A DNA stretch of 64,000 nucleotides from Osmia lignaria lignaria. Lineage: Eukaryota > Arthropoda > Insecta > Hymenoptera > Megachilidae. The notes below the pieces were generated by a model, which saw only the letters and a list, made by a program, of their open reading frames with translations, searched no databases and was not told the DNA's origin. The DNA is taken from contig NC_135037.1 of the NCBI RefSeq assembly GCF_051020975.1, forward strand, positions 5,518,001 through 5,582,000. The letters are read 5' to 3'. Positions 1 to 12,480 of this stretch are shown piece after piece; position 1 is the stretch's first letter, and each line of letters begins with the position of its first letter. The position numbers were made by a program, and so were the translations under genes.

Positions 1-81
1 CACTGCGCCACGGTTAAGAAGTTCTCTGACGATTTCCAAATGTCCATCTTTGGCCGCCAAGTGTAAAGCATTTAAGCCATT
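1..81 (-). CDS. Ank2: Ankyrin (Ank2-like), second ankyrin-repeat exon, partial at window edge
   Basis: Read on the minus strand, the exon opens after a TTACAG acceptor (84-82) with the residues NGLNALHLAAKDGHLEIVRE and continues LLNRGAV to the window edge. That is a canonical ankyrin repeat (GLNALHLAAKDGH, then EIVRELL). It is joined in phase 0 to the exon at 782-883. Ankyrins link membrane proteins to spectrin; repeat arrays of this type bind channels and adhesion molecules. The wording NGLNALHLAAKDGHLEIVRELL is close to the first full repeat of insect Ank2 and vertebrate ankyrins, as I know that family. The exon is cut by the edge, since one repeat is about 33 codons and only 27 are here; the remaining repeats, ZU5 and death domains must lie to the left. 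Sure of the family, less sure which ankyrin paralogue. Confidence 0.9.
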
Positions 82-781
82 CTGTAATTAATGAATGCCT
101 CGTGAATGTTCAATCCATAAATCTCAGCCTGAACACAAGGTGTCTCATTCTATGCCGAAATATGGACCTGATGAAGGATAGGAGAAAAAATAGACGTAAC
201 AAGTGTAACAAGTACTTAATAAAAAGTAGCTAGAGTACGTAAAATTTATAGCAACGGTAAGGGGGCATTAAAACACTTGCCATATGAATAGAAGATTGTT
301 ATGGAACGGAAAAAGGAAATTACACGCTAGAAGAGGTGTTAGGGTGAAGTGAAAAGGAAAAGTAGTTAAACGGTTGAGGACAATAGAAAGCGACTTAAGT
401 AAGGCATGTGTATAGATAAGATAAGGTACGTAAAAGAAGAAAATTTATGATATATAAAGAAAATAAAAGTATGAATAAAAATTAAGAATTAATGTAAATC
501 AAGTCCATTCTTTAGCTCAACCATGGCGAACCATGAAGAAAACTCCAATTTGAATTTAATATTTCATATAATCTTCATTTTCTAAATTTTACACTATTCT
601 TTTAAAAATTATATATATAACTTCAAGTTAATTAATTTTGTCTAATGAAATTTTGTTTCTATTTTCTATTATTATAAAGCTATAACTCGATCCAGTTACA
701 TGAAACACCCTATATGTCTTTTATGAAATCCAACATTTAAAAAAAATAAAATTAATAAAAATCATTGATTTATTAACTTAC

Positions 782-883
782 AGCATTTGAAGCATTAATG
801 TCCACTCCCGATTCCAAATATTCCAAAACCTTTTCCAGCTGCCCTGCTCGAGCTGCTCGAAGAAATGCCGTGCTGGGGTCACT
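782..883 (-). CDS. Ank2: Ankyrin (Ank2-like), first ankyrin-repeat exon
   Basis: This minus-strand exon of 102 nt (34 codons) is bounded by a TTTTTACAG acceptor at 886-884 and a GTAAGT donor from 781 downwards, and both borders are in phase 0. It reads SDPSTAFLRAARAG, then QLEKVLEYLESGVDINASNA, the characteristic start of the ankyrin membrane-binding domain (the family shows FLRAARAGNLEKVLE...DIN.SNANGLNALHLA). It continues in frame into the exon at 1-81 across a 700-nt intron. The upstream exon must end in phase 0, as the candidate at 23421-23645 does, which would make the intervening intron about 22.5 kb. Such long 5' introns are common in insect ankyrin genes and may contain alternative first exons. 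Confidence 0.92.
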
Positions 884-2096
884 CTGTAAAAATAAGATGA
901 GAAAAAATGTATAATAAAACTATATGAAATGCATAGCGTAGCATTGGTTAATGAATAATTAATAGAAGAACACCGTGTTGTTACTTTCTTTCGCGATCAA
1001 GTATTACACATGTGTTTAATCATTCGTCACGTTCTTCGATGCGATTGTTTTGCCATGCCATCAATCAGATACGCTCAATTGAGCAAAAGATGTAACGAGA
1101 CACTTGTTATAATATCAAATTAATTGAGCCATTAAATGTCATATTAAAAAACTGATCCACTGTTCATCGTTTACTAATGAGATTATTAATTTCTTAAAGG
1201 GTTGAACCACATTGATCACTTTGAAAAATATTATATTTTGGGGAAAATATTTCTAAATGACAAAAATATATTTTCCTTAAAATTTTTTAATAAAAACGCA
1301 GATATTTCTTGACAGAAAGCTAAAGTAATTATTCGTGTCGAAATACAATAGAGATTTGAAAAATGTCAAGATGTTCATCTTGAATTTTAATGATATTCAA
1401 ATGGCGTTAAGTATCCGTGTAATATTATCATATGCATATGTACTTATATCTGGTGACACATCTGCAATGAACTTAAATCAGGTAGTATCCTGTATGCAAG
1501 TCTGGTGTACAGAACCTCCTGCGCTTGCAAAGTTCTCCATCATGCTTTAAATAATTCAGTGAACCGTTACTCCGACACGTGGATAGTCCCTTCTATGTCT
1601 GTCGTACCCGTCTTCTTTCACTGTCTTAAACAACCTGCTTCATCCCATTTCTCTTCAAGGTGTGTTGCATCTTCCGTGAAATAACGATGAAGGTCCGAGA
1701 CGATCCGCGGTCACTGCACTCATTACTATTACCCTCCTCGTGGAATACGTTCGTTGTAGACGCGGTATTTGCGTCGATAATTTGTTTAGAATTATATTAA
1801 AATACATAGTAGTTCATGGTATATTGATATTTCAATATTTTACTCGTTTATATTATAGTAATATGAACTACTAATATTAAAAATATAAATTTTGTAAAAA
1901 AATGATGAATATAAGGACATTTTTTATTTAGAATCGATTTTATGTTAAAATACATATTTTAAAAGTATAACAGCACTTTTCTTTTATCTTAAAATATACA
2001 GAACCAGTTGCCGGTTTACTTTCCTCGTTTAAATCAGCTGCATCGACTAAAAGGGTTGGTTTCCATTTACCAGTGTATGCAACAAACTCGACATAG

Positions 2097-2226
2097 TTTT
2101 CCTTAAAAGGTTCACATTGATTGGATACCTTGGTCTGCAGAAGAAAAACTGCACTGTTCGCATCAATCGCTTTGGAATAACATTGAAACAAGATGTACCT
2201 GTTCGTCGTGTATCTTGGAATATTTT
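2097..2226 (-). other. Possible minus-strand exon in the ankyrin intron
   Basis: The acceptor at 2238-2227 on the minus strand is a strong polypyrimidine tract (ACATTTTTTTGTCAG). The following sequence is open in two frames. One runs 97 codons to a TAA at 1940 and contains the segment RYILFQCYSKAIDANSAVFL; the other is phase 0. Both could be cut by GTACAT, GTATCC or GTAAAT donors inside; I have drawn the end near the GTAAAT donor. I do not recognise the product. It could be an alternative ankyrin exon, part of an old insertion, or chance. Confidence 0.2.
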
Positions 2227-2873
2227 CTGACAAAAAAATGTGTAATACCCATTTATGTATTGCTTGTGTGAGTAACCATATACTTTAATACTTATTGCAG
2301 TTTCAATATTTCAAATCATTTGCATTTTTAATGTTGGAAACATAAAAGTATCCAAAATAATTTTGCAAATATTTCTGCGGTAATATAAAAAGTTGTTAAA
2401 AGAAATATAAAGTCTAATTGGTATTTCAATTTCTTTGATTCAAAAAATAAATACTATGTATTATATTCTTGTCAAAGTTTACTGTATTTATAAATGGTAA
2501 AACGAGGAACAATTTGGATGAATTAACATCAATGACTTAATGGTATGAGCAAAGATTTTTCACTTGGAAGATACGCAATTGGACAAGTATGAGTCACTTT
2601 TTTTTAAAGCTGAAGTAAGGATTGATTCATTCGGAAAAAGCTATCGCAGCTAATGACTTACGCACAAATGAGTACCCCTTGCTTACCGTCTGGCAAGGGA
2701 CACTTTAAGGGTTTCCGTAACCCCTTGCTCAAGATGAAAGAAGACTAAACATAGAACCCTGCTGTCGTTTATGTTACAATAGCGAGCCAGCTTCAATCGA
2801 TGTTATTTTTACACATCATTGTGAAAGAGCATACTAAATTGGTTCGTAAATCACAAAAATAGATATGTAATAA

Positions 2874-3180
2874 ATCTGGCTTCCCCGGGTATAATGGTGA
2901 TGTCTTGGGTTTCGACCCTTCCCCATAGGCATCCCTGGGGAGAATGGCAATGCAGGGAAAGAGCTCCATACATATACATAAGAGACTGACACAAATACTT
3001 TATGCGAGGAAATTTAAATTGATATTTATTTATTATTCATATTTCTTAATTAAAAATTACATTATTTTCTTTTTTAAATTACTTTCAATATTAATATCGT
3101 TAAAATTAAGATTTTTAGAATTCCTCCTTCCCCTATATTGCCATCCTCCCTAGTGGACCCTAATTTTATTGCGAGTATAC
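2874..3180. mobile_element. Copy of the TIR repeat family (degenerate)
   Basis: It begins CTTCCCCGGGTATAATGG and ends GGACCCTAATTTTATTGCGAG followed by TATAC, the reverse complement of the family terminus. The AT-rich core (ATTATTCATATTTCTTAATT...) matches the copy at 11148-11417. No transposase frame is present. Confidence 0.6.
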
Positions 3181-6100
3181 CAGATCTTCAAAATTGCTAG
3201 AATTCTAGAGCTGAAAAATTACCATAAATAAATTGAAAAGTTATTATCTTGAATGGAGGCTGCTTTGATTGAAAATTACTATTTCTTGAATTATAATAAA
3301 TAATTTTGCAATAAAAGCATTATATATTTAAATTTAAGGTACAATCGAGGTAGAAATTATTATAAATATTAGACAATTTATTGTGGCTGAAGGAGCGTAT
3401 AATTTAACAAGGAATTAGGTAAGATCAATTAGAATTACTCTCTCCCTTCGTAATAATTAACTCGATTGCGCGCATCCTCTTTTGGCGATCTTACACTCGC
3501 GCTTTCCCATTAAACCTCTTTGCGATTCATGCGTTGTTAAGCATCGACGTTTCAAAGAGCACTATGACGATAAGTATAATAGCTATGCGTCTTCCTGCAA
3601 TTTCTGGCTGTGTACCAAGCTAACTATAGCTATGCCGTGCACCAAACAGACTCCTATAGCCGTAGAATGCGTTCGAATGACCGCGTCGGGTTCACGTAGC
3701 ATGCCTGCAACCGGAAATACAGGTTGACGTGGAACGATCGTACGTTGATATTGCAAATTATTCGCGACCCTGACATCACCGGCTATTCTTAATTGCTGAC
3801 CATCTGCATTTAAATATTTAAATCAATACATATGTACCACTGCATTGGAAATAAATTAGATGCTAATCTATGCTAATATTTTTATTACGAACAAATTTGC
3901 TTTGAATACCCCCGACTACGTTGAGGAAATGTTCAATTAATTCGTCTGAATGTTTTTAAACTTGACGTGTTATATCTGGTAAAATTATGAAGACTGCAAA
4001 TTTTAGGAAATTTTTGATCTTTTAATTTGACGCACTTTTTTAATGTAAATTTATAGTAAATTGAACAAATAGATTTAATATACTGATTGCCATGTTTCGT
4101 GAATGACACTTGAATTTCTATAATTACCCAAGTCTTAGAAATAGAGCAGAGGATTAGAAATGTTCTATTTACCAAATTTTTAATTTTCCAATAAATAAGT
4201 TAAATTTTGTATTAACACTTTGAAAGTCTCGCATTCCATAGGATTTACAGCTCATTTAATTTTACGTTCCTTTTCCCATTCAAACTGAAACTACATAGTA
4301 ATAGATTTCTATTTCATAGTTTCTGATTTCATACACCATGAAATAGAGTAAATAATAATAATACGAAAATCTATAGTAAAATTATAATAATAAAGTAAAA
4401 CTACTAAGGAACAAATTCCAATAAACTGTTCGACATCCACCAATTTATTCTTCCCGTTGATTTGACACAGAAAATCGTAACAATTTCTACTTTCAGGGAA
4501 AAATAAATCTCTTTCTCCGCTTGAAAATGCAAAATACCGTGCCAACAACTAAACTAGAAATCCAATGGTACAAAAATCGTGAAAGCAACGATAGGCTCCG
4601 TTTTCTTCTTTCCTCTGAACAAGAACAGATTCACTGACCGGGTCTGGTTTCTATCGTGCAGGAAGAACGGTCGACAGAAAATTTTCAATCCCGGAAAAAT
4701 TAAGCCGCGCAGAGACCAGCACGAAACACCGTAATTAGGAGTACGACAATGGAAAAAGGAGGCCGAGTTCATTGACTGTAGAAACGGGTAACAGATGATG
4801 GAGTAAGGATAACAAGAAGCCGAAGAAACGAAGCATGCATGAAATAGCAAGGACGAGAGAACGAAGAAAAGGAAAAATAACCTAATCGAACGAGCAGTCG
4901 ATCGAGCGAGCTTACAATAAATGGCTCGTGTTCTGATCGTTGAATTAATGTAACAAGGAATCCTCTTCGACCATGCTGCCCGTAAAAAGAAGAAATATCT
5001 GTAATAAAATCGGGATGATGAAACTGACGGAAATAAGGCACTATTTGTCGATGGATATAGAATTTGCGAACGATGGTAATTTTATGTATGACGTATGTAT
5101 TTGGCTCTTTTAGGATAATCTCAAGGATTCCTGTTTACCAAAGTGCTTCACTGTCATATTTATTTTAGCCCAACTATTTTACACGGTACATTAATAGAAT
5201 GTTAGCGAGGTTGCATAATAGATAGGTATTTGGCTTTAGGATGTAAATTATAACACGAATTCAACCTGGTTAATATGAGTACAGCGAAGGCCATCGATGG
5301 CTCACAGTATTTAACAAAGACATTTGTGTAATTAAAAACTTAAAATATAAAACGTTAATGCGTTGACTGTTGAATAGCATTAATAATATATTAATAATAA
5401 TCTCTAGTAAATTAAAAAGAATTAAAATTGCATAGATGTTTTTCTTAATTAACATTAACTTGAATGGAATATATTAGAATGAAAGTAATTATCTTATAGC
5501 TGTTATTACGGTGTCAATAAACAGAGAAGATCTGGCAAGCTGATTGTTGGCTCTGATAACTATTTCACGAAACGGTTCGTCGGCCGTTGCCACTAACTGT
5601 ATAATTAGTAATGACAGTAGTAGTAGTAACGAAATGCCAGCCACGTTGGTAGTAGTAAGAAATTACAAGTATAAATGTAGGAGGATACGCATAGCTACGT
5701 ATTAAAGACTATTTCATTCATTCAACGCGTGTATGATAAAGGTAGCATTTCTGAAATACCGTGTTTTAAACTCATCGTTGGAATGAAACATCATTGATGC
5801 CGACAAGTGTACTAATTTACGTCGTGTATGTTCTCTTTATCGGGACACCATCATGCTCTACTTAAAGAAGCGTTAATTTATTAGGTGCACTTGATGTACA
5901 AGAGCACTAATAATTTTGACTAATTATTTTATTATATTTTACGTTGTTATATATTGAAAATACAATTGTAAGCAATTTTAAGATATTTATTATTGTTATT
6001 TAAATTATTAAATTATTTCATTTTACGATGAAGCCTGAAGAGTACCAAGACTCGTAAATTATGTTTCGATTAATTTAAATTCAGCCTTTTCAATATAAAA

Positions 6101-7524
6101 TTGAAACGACACATTTTTTATCAGGATCTCAAGCTATTATACACCACTATGCTGAACATAATAGTTAAAAATAACATCAAAATGAGAAAGGCAGTGTTAG
6201 AAGCAAAGCATGTACGTTTGGCGCGCAAATTGCATCGTCCAACGCTTATTTTTATTTTCTCGAACGAAAGAACTCCCCTTATTCTTCGCAATTCTAATTA
6301 AATTTATCAGTTGAGAAGCGCTGAGAATCCTCTTACGGAAAGGTTCCCGCGAGTCCTGCAGGGAAGAACTTCCCACGAACGAGTCCATCCCTCCTGCAAA
6401 ACAATATCTTTGACAATGATCTCTCCTGAGTTAATGTCGTTTATCAATGAAGACGACACGGAATACTTTGGACGATCGTATGCAAGCCTTGGGAACAGAG
6501 ATATGCGAAACATGACTTGAACACGACATGCAGTGCTCTGATAAACACTTGCTTTGCGTATCATTGAGATTCGACGTGAAATTAATATTTCATTGTTTAC
6601 TTCAACGTTACTATAATTGTAATTACAAATCATGAAAATTATTTTTTTTTTCTTTCACTATTATACGAATGTCTAATATTAAATAAAAGCCACCCCATAT
6701 TTTTTTAACAATATTAATTTTTTATTTTTACCAATAATACCTAATAATAATTTTTAACAAAATTTAAATTTTGAACAATTTTTTAGTGAAAATATTTTAC
6801 TGTGCATCACGAGAGTCAACTCGTTGAATAGTACTCTGTAAGCACTTTGAATAGCCAAATGAAAGGATGCAATTAATTCCAATTAAGCAAGTGTCTATCA
6901 AATTAATACAACGGAGTTTCACTTTCGGAATCAAATAACCTTTCCACCTCTGGCCATGGTATCACGCATGGAGAACCGCTTGCATAATCGCAATACATTG
7001 GAGACGACAAAAATGACATCACGTCCATACGTTGTAAGCGTTGAAGTCATCAGGTTCTGTCGGCTGCCTCGATATTACAGGTTTTTACGATGATTTTACC
7101 TCGGCCTCGCTCGAACCAAGATGACGACACATTTGTACGCGTATACAGACGCGGCCGATTTACTGAAAAAGCTGAACCTCGAGTCATGCTTTTCAATGAG
7201 ATTTAAAAGGCACGTTCCTTCATATACACGTGAGACCGATTACGTACGTACTACCAACAACACTCTATAAATAGAAAATGAAACCAAGCCTCGGGAAATG
7301 TCAATAAATTATTAGTTTATATAGAGCGAATGGTGTTTATTTACGTTATTGTCAATCAGTCAGCAATTTTTGTCTGTTTATTTGTAAGAAAATAATTTAA
7401 AGCTGATAAATTTCTATTTGTTGAACGATGAAAAAGGTAATACCTTGAACTTTGGCATTTGATCGAAATTTTTTAGAGATGTGTAAAGAAATTTCATTAC
7501 TACTACTTGTAATTTAAATAAAGG

Positions 7525-7872
7525 ATAGTTCACGGTCAAATTAAAATTCTCAAGGGAAAATGGCAATATAGGAAAATCAAGAATTCTCCAAATATTAATA
7601 TTAAAAATAATTTAGAATAAAAATAATGTGATTTTTACTTTTAAATATTAGAAAATTTAGTATAGCTAAAGAGTGCGAATAACAAAGTAAATATTGATCC
7701 GAATTTTCCCACGCAAACGTTTATATGCAAGCGGTGGGAAATCGCAGGCCTAAATATATAGGGTCCCTCCCCTATATTGTCATTTTCCTCGGGAACGATT
7801 AAGGGAAAGGGCAGGAACTCGGGGCATCACAATTTTCCCTGGGAAAATCTAATTTGATCGCGAGTATACTTT
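7525..7872. mobile_element. Copy of the TIR repeat family
   Basis: The left end CACGGTCAAATTAAAATTCT is the inverted partner of the right end, whose reverse complement is TATACTCGCGATCAAATTAG; both continue into a GGGAAAAT(G/T)G motif. The centre contains CCCCTATATTGTCATTTTCC, shared with other copies. It is non-autonomous. Confidence 0.65.
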
Positions 7873-10800
7873 TAAGGGATACCTAAGCGTTATAAATATT
7901 TACACTTCCTCTATTAATTGTTAAATAAATCTGAAATTCTAGCAGCTTTTTATAAAGTGTTTGGTAATTGGCGACTGAAAACAGAAGTATACCTATGATC
8001 AGTTTTATTATATTTTACGTCTCTTTTTAATTTCATCCTCTGGTTGAATGCATTGTATCCAAAATGTACCGTTCAATGGATTTAGTACTTTCTAGCACGA
8101 ACAGTAGGATGCTGAAGATTGTATCGTTACCGTTATAATAGTTCAAGTACCGGATACATTCGCTCAAGAAGCACTTACTTCCTCGGCACGACTGACTCAT
8201 AGACATCCACCAAAATTTTATACCCTCTTTGCTTTTGGACGCTGCCCAAGAATTGTAAAGTTCCTCTTTACATCTTCATCGACACCGCACAAAGGAAAAT
8301 GCAACTAGCCAATTTCATTTAAAACACATTATTTCTTTCGACGTGATAAAAATTGATTAACGATTTTCTGTGTACCATCCTTCGAAGAGTATCTCGAAAC
8401 GAATAATAAAGTTATTTCATGGAACTATAAGAGATTGCCTCACAAAAGGCTAGGCAATTATTAAAGTTTCCAAAGATAGCTCGTAAAATTTAACATTCAA
8501 ACTTTCTTTTCTTCGTGAATAGGAAAGATTGAGAACAACCGTGTACTTGATGGGTTGACCATCGCAGTGATAAATGACTGTATTTACCAAGAAATTTGAA
8601 ATAAAAAATACTATGGACTTCAGAGTTAATGAGTATATTAGCTTTTTAATTGAAAACTGAAAGAGATCAGTAAAAATAATAATATAAAATAAACTGCAAA
8701 AAACATGCAATTGAATGTTCAAATATATGGATGGCAGAAAGGTACTTATTTACACGGAACCAACAGATAAAGAGCAGTCGATGAAAAATGTACAAATATG
8801 TAAACTAATGGTAATGCGTTAAGATATTAATACTTTGATGACTGGTATCACCTATTCGTGACTTTCATACGTAACTTTTTGCAATCTCTTTCTTTACCCC
8901 ATTATTATCTGGTGCATCGGGTACTAATTAAGACTCGGTCATTTGTCATTTTGCAGCGTACATCAGAGAAACATTGAAATATAATTCCATTAGTAGCATC
9001 CTTTCTATTAGATGAATGAATTCTTGGATCTCTGTCCATTTTGAAAATTCGTAGGAATATTTTAATTATACCTATTATTTTATTAGAAGAATAAATAGGG
9101 AACCTACTCGACAATTTTTGCTTAAAATTTCATTTTTATCTTTGATTTATGATGAAATTTAATTCGTAGTCTAAAACTGAAAAGTTTAGTAATTCCAGAA
9201 ATGAAAGATTAAAAAAGAATTAGATACATCATCTGCAAAGTCGTTTACGAAACAGAATCGAAAATAACGTTTATTTTTATCCAATTCCTTTGGAAAGAAA
9301 TGTATTCTACGAAATGTAAGGTCATTAGAATGTTAAGAAAATTCTTGGTTCGTGACTGGAATGATGTTTCAGGCTGACAGAATTCAAGATGATAGTATGA
9401 TGTCAGTCTGGTAGAGTCAGTTGGACGGAAGCACTCCCGCTAAATCGGTTAAATGTTTCCTCTGTCCCTTGACGGGACATTCGGGATTTATTGTGATTGA
9501 CAGAGGTAGCCACGCAATCAAGCACCTATTCAAAAATACTCGGTTCCACCTTTCCGAAGGTAAATCGTGCGATTTATACGGTATCGTCGCGGCACCGTCG
9601 AAAATTGGGTCACGAATTGTTGTCTCCTCTTTGTCGTGCGTCCCAATTTTTGCACTTCTCCGTGTGCGAGGTAAATGCAGCCGTGAGTCATCGTGTCGTC
9701 GCGTAAAAAAGTTCTTGAAAATGGTAAATAACGTTGAACATCGACAACTTTTAAATAATTCATTGTGCTATCACTTATTTTAAAATAAAAAAAAATTTTA
9801 AGTGAATGCAATCGTGTAAACAGTGACTTTGTAAAAATTTTGAATTAATTTGTAATTAATTAAAATTGAAAAATTGTAATAGATGTGTTGCAAATATTTA
9901 CATTTGAATATAATTAATTTGAATTGTCATTACCAACCTAGCTTAATAACATACGTTACGTCTTAATTACATGATTGCCAATTAATGCCTCTATCAGTCA
10001 TTATTTCTAATACCTCGAATTACCCTTTGACCTATACTGCAAAATATTTTTCACGATTTGAAATCTAATGTTGCTAATCGTACCGACAATTTAATTTAGT
10101 ATTATAAGACTCGTTACATTTGCATAGTTGAAATTTCAATGGACGTGTATATTAATTAAGGTCAGTTTCAATGCAATTAACGTCTTCGCACACCATTTAA
10201 TTCTATCTTCCTTGTCGACTTAAATAGAATCCCTGTACACAGTCATTATATGCATATAGGTACATGTCTGCAATCTTCTGAAGATTCACCCCTAAGTTTA
10301 TTTTTAAGTATCCCTTCACGTAACACTTAACATCTACGCATCCAATTTTTGTTGAAATCAATACTTCGAATAAGACCCCTCATTGTTCATCCAATCACAG
10401 TCATTCAGAATCTTTTGTCAAAATCAATATCGTTTTTTCACTTCAAGTACACGTTCATGACCTTTTTACATCTAACATATTTTATGAAAGTAGTAAAATA
10501 GATTTTTTATGAAAAATATAAGGAATAAGAATATTTGAAAATGATGCTGTCAGAGATGGCATTGAACATAAGGGAGAAATGTATATATTTTTATGTGCCA
10601 GCTGGCCTTATCAGTTTCTACCCTAAAATTTTAGAACAATGTATACTACATGGTTGGAGATCTCGAAAGTAATGAAAAATTATTGAAAATGAAAAATTGT
10701 TAGTCACACTGTCATCTGTACTACCAGTTACACGATACTCTGTACATTTCACAAAATGATGAAGGAAGAAAGGAATATTTGTGAGATCATTTTTACATCA

Positions 10801-11147
10801 TAGTAGGAAATACACGAGATACAAAATAATAATTTTCCTCTTCATACCGTGAACAAACGACGAGTTTAGATGCTGATGTCAAACGATTGAACCCTGAACC
10901 TGTTGTACCGTTATATTACGCTGGAGGGCATAGTCTAATTGTATCACACGATGTAAAGCAGTTCACCTCCAATATATCATTTATATAACAGTAATTGTCA
11001 ACAAAATGTTTCAACAAGTTACATATTTCTAAAACGTTACCTACTCTTCATTAAATACTGTAATTTATTTCCAATTCTAGAATATCATTATTTATAATCA
11101 AGAAAATAAAAATTTTTATTTCTCCATCTCAAATCATCTAATTCACA

Positions 11148-11417
11148 CAGTATACTCGCGGTCAAATCAGGATTCCTCAGTGAAAATGGTGATTCTCATT
11201 CTCCCCACAGATTTCCCAGGAAAAATTACAATGTAGTGACCCTATATAACTGTGACCCTACACCACTTGCATATAAATATTTATTTATTATTCATATGTT
11301 TAATAATTGAATATCGTTAATATTAATATTGATATCATTAAAATTGAAATTTTTAGAATCTCTGCCTCCCCTATATCTCCACTTTCCCTATAGAAGTTTA
11401 ATCTGATCGCAAATGCA
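11148..11417. mobile_element. Copy of the TIR repeat family
   Basis: It starts CAGTATACTCGCGGTCAAAT with GAAAATGG downstream, and ends CTATAGAAGTTTAATCTGAT followed by CGCAAATGCAC, an imperfect inverted copy. The core has the typical ATTCATATGTTTAATAATTG and CCCCTATATCTCCACTTTCC blocks. Confidence 0.62.
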
Positions 11418-12149
11418 CATCCTTAATCTCAATATTATTATTTCTAATCAAGAGAAGAAAATTTATTTATCACAATACCCTTATTTCTTTCAAAAATGTT
11501 CACCATTCTATCTTGAAATATTTCATATGGAATAAATATTTCATATGGAAAGTGTGCAACGACGATGAAATGGAACAAAAGTCAGCGCTGCAAAATATGG
11601 GTACACATTTTTTTTAAAAAGGAAACGCCTTTTGATGTGCGATGTTCTGTTTGTTCCTGAAACTGGAATATATGTCAGTTTACTTTAGCCAGTAACGTAA
11701 TCTCTTCATCGCCGCCAACGCGTCCTTTTCATTGGGGCTTAATTAAATGTATGGTCGACACGCCGGAGGAAACGAGAACAGGAGAGCTCCAGCTTTGACC
11801 GAAGGGGGACCAATGAAGAGCGTTAGTTGAAAGGGTCGAGGTCGCATTCGCAGCGCATGCGTTCCGAACAAAACGCGGATATTTTAGAATTTGTCGATTC
11901 AATTCTCTCCCTCCTTATTTCATATTACGGCCTATATTGCGGAACAATTCTTCCATTCAATAGATGACGTATCAATACGTCCACTGTCACTGGGGGGTCA
12001 TCGGTAACCGACACTACCAAACTTGAACAATTAACACATTCATTACCACAGTGAAAGTGGACATTTGTTGTAAAGCATATATTGAAACTCTACAATATTA
12101 ATTGTAACAAGAGGAATAGTTAATTTAAAAATTTTAATTTCAAGTTCTA

Positions 12150-12480
12150 TTATATTATTAATAAAATAGTGTGGAATTGGAAATATAAAAAATCTGGGAT
12201 AATTTCATGACATAAAGGCACTAAAACCGTGTCAATTTAAAGTTTAATATTTGATTAAAATGACTACATAAACTTTTCGTTAATATTTCCAATATAAAAT
12301 GGTTGATGACCAATTATATTAAACAATAACCAATTTCGGAGTCTGATAGGATTTGATGACATAAAAGTACCACTATAAAATGTATATCAATTTGAAGCTT
12401 AACGTTTGGTAAAAATGACTATATAAACGTTTCATTAATATTCTTAATACAAAATGGCAGGCACTTTGTTGGAACAGATA
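12150..12480. repeat. Repeat of about 150 bp, two units
   Basis: Two successive units share ATGACATAAA..., a CAATTTAAAG/CAATTTGAAGCTTAA block, AAAATGACTA-ATAAAC and TTAATATT. The unit starts at 12206 and 12355 are 149 bp apart. The same unit recurs at 21535-22020. Confidence 0.6.

Noticed and set aside
9421..9811. 120-codon plus and 93-codon minus frames
   Set aside because: Both strands open over the same stretch; may be a conserved non-coding patch but no coding evidence.
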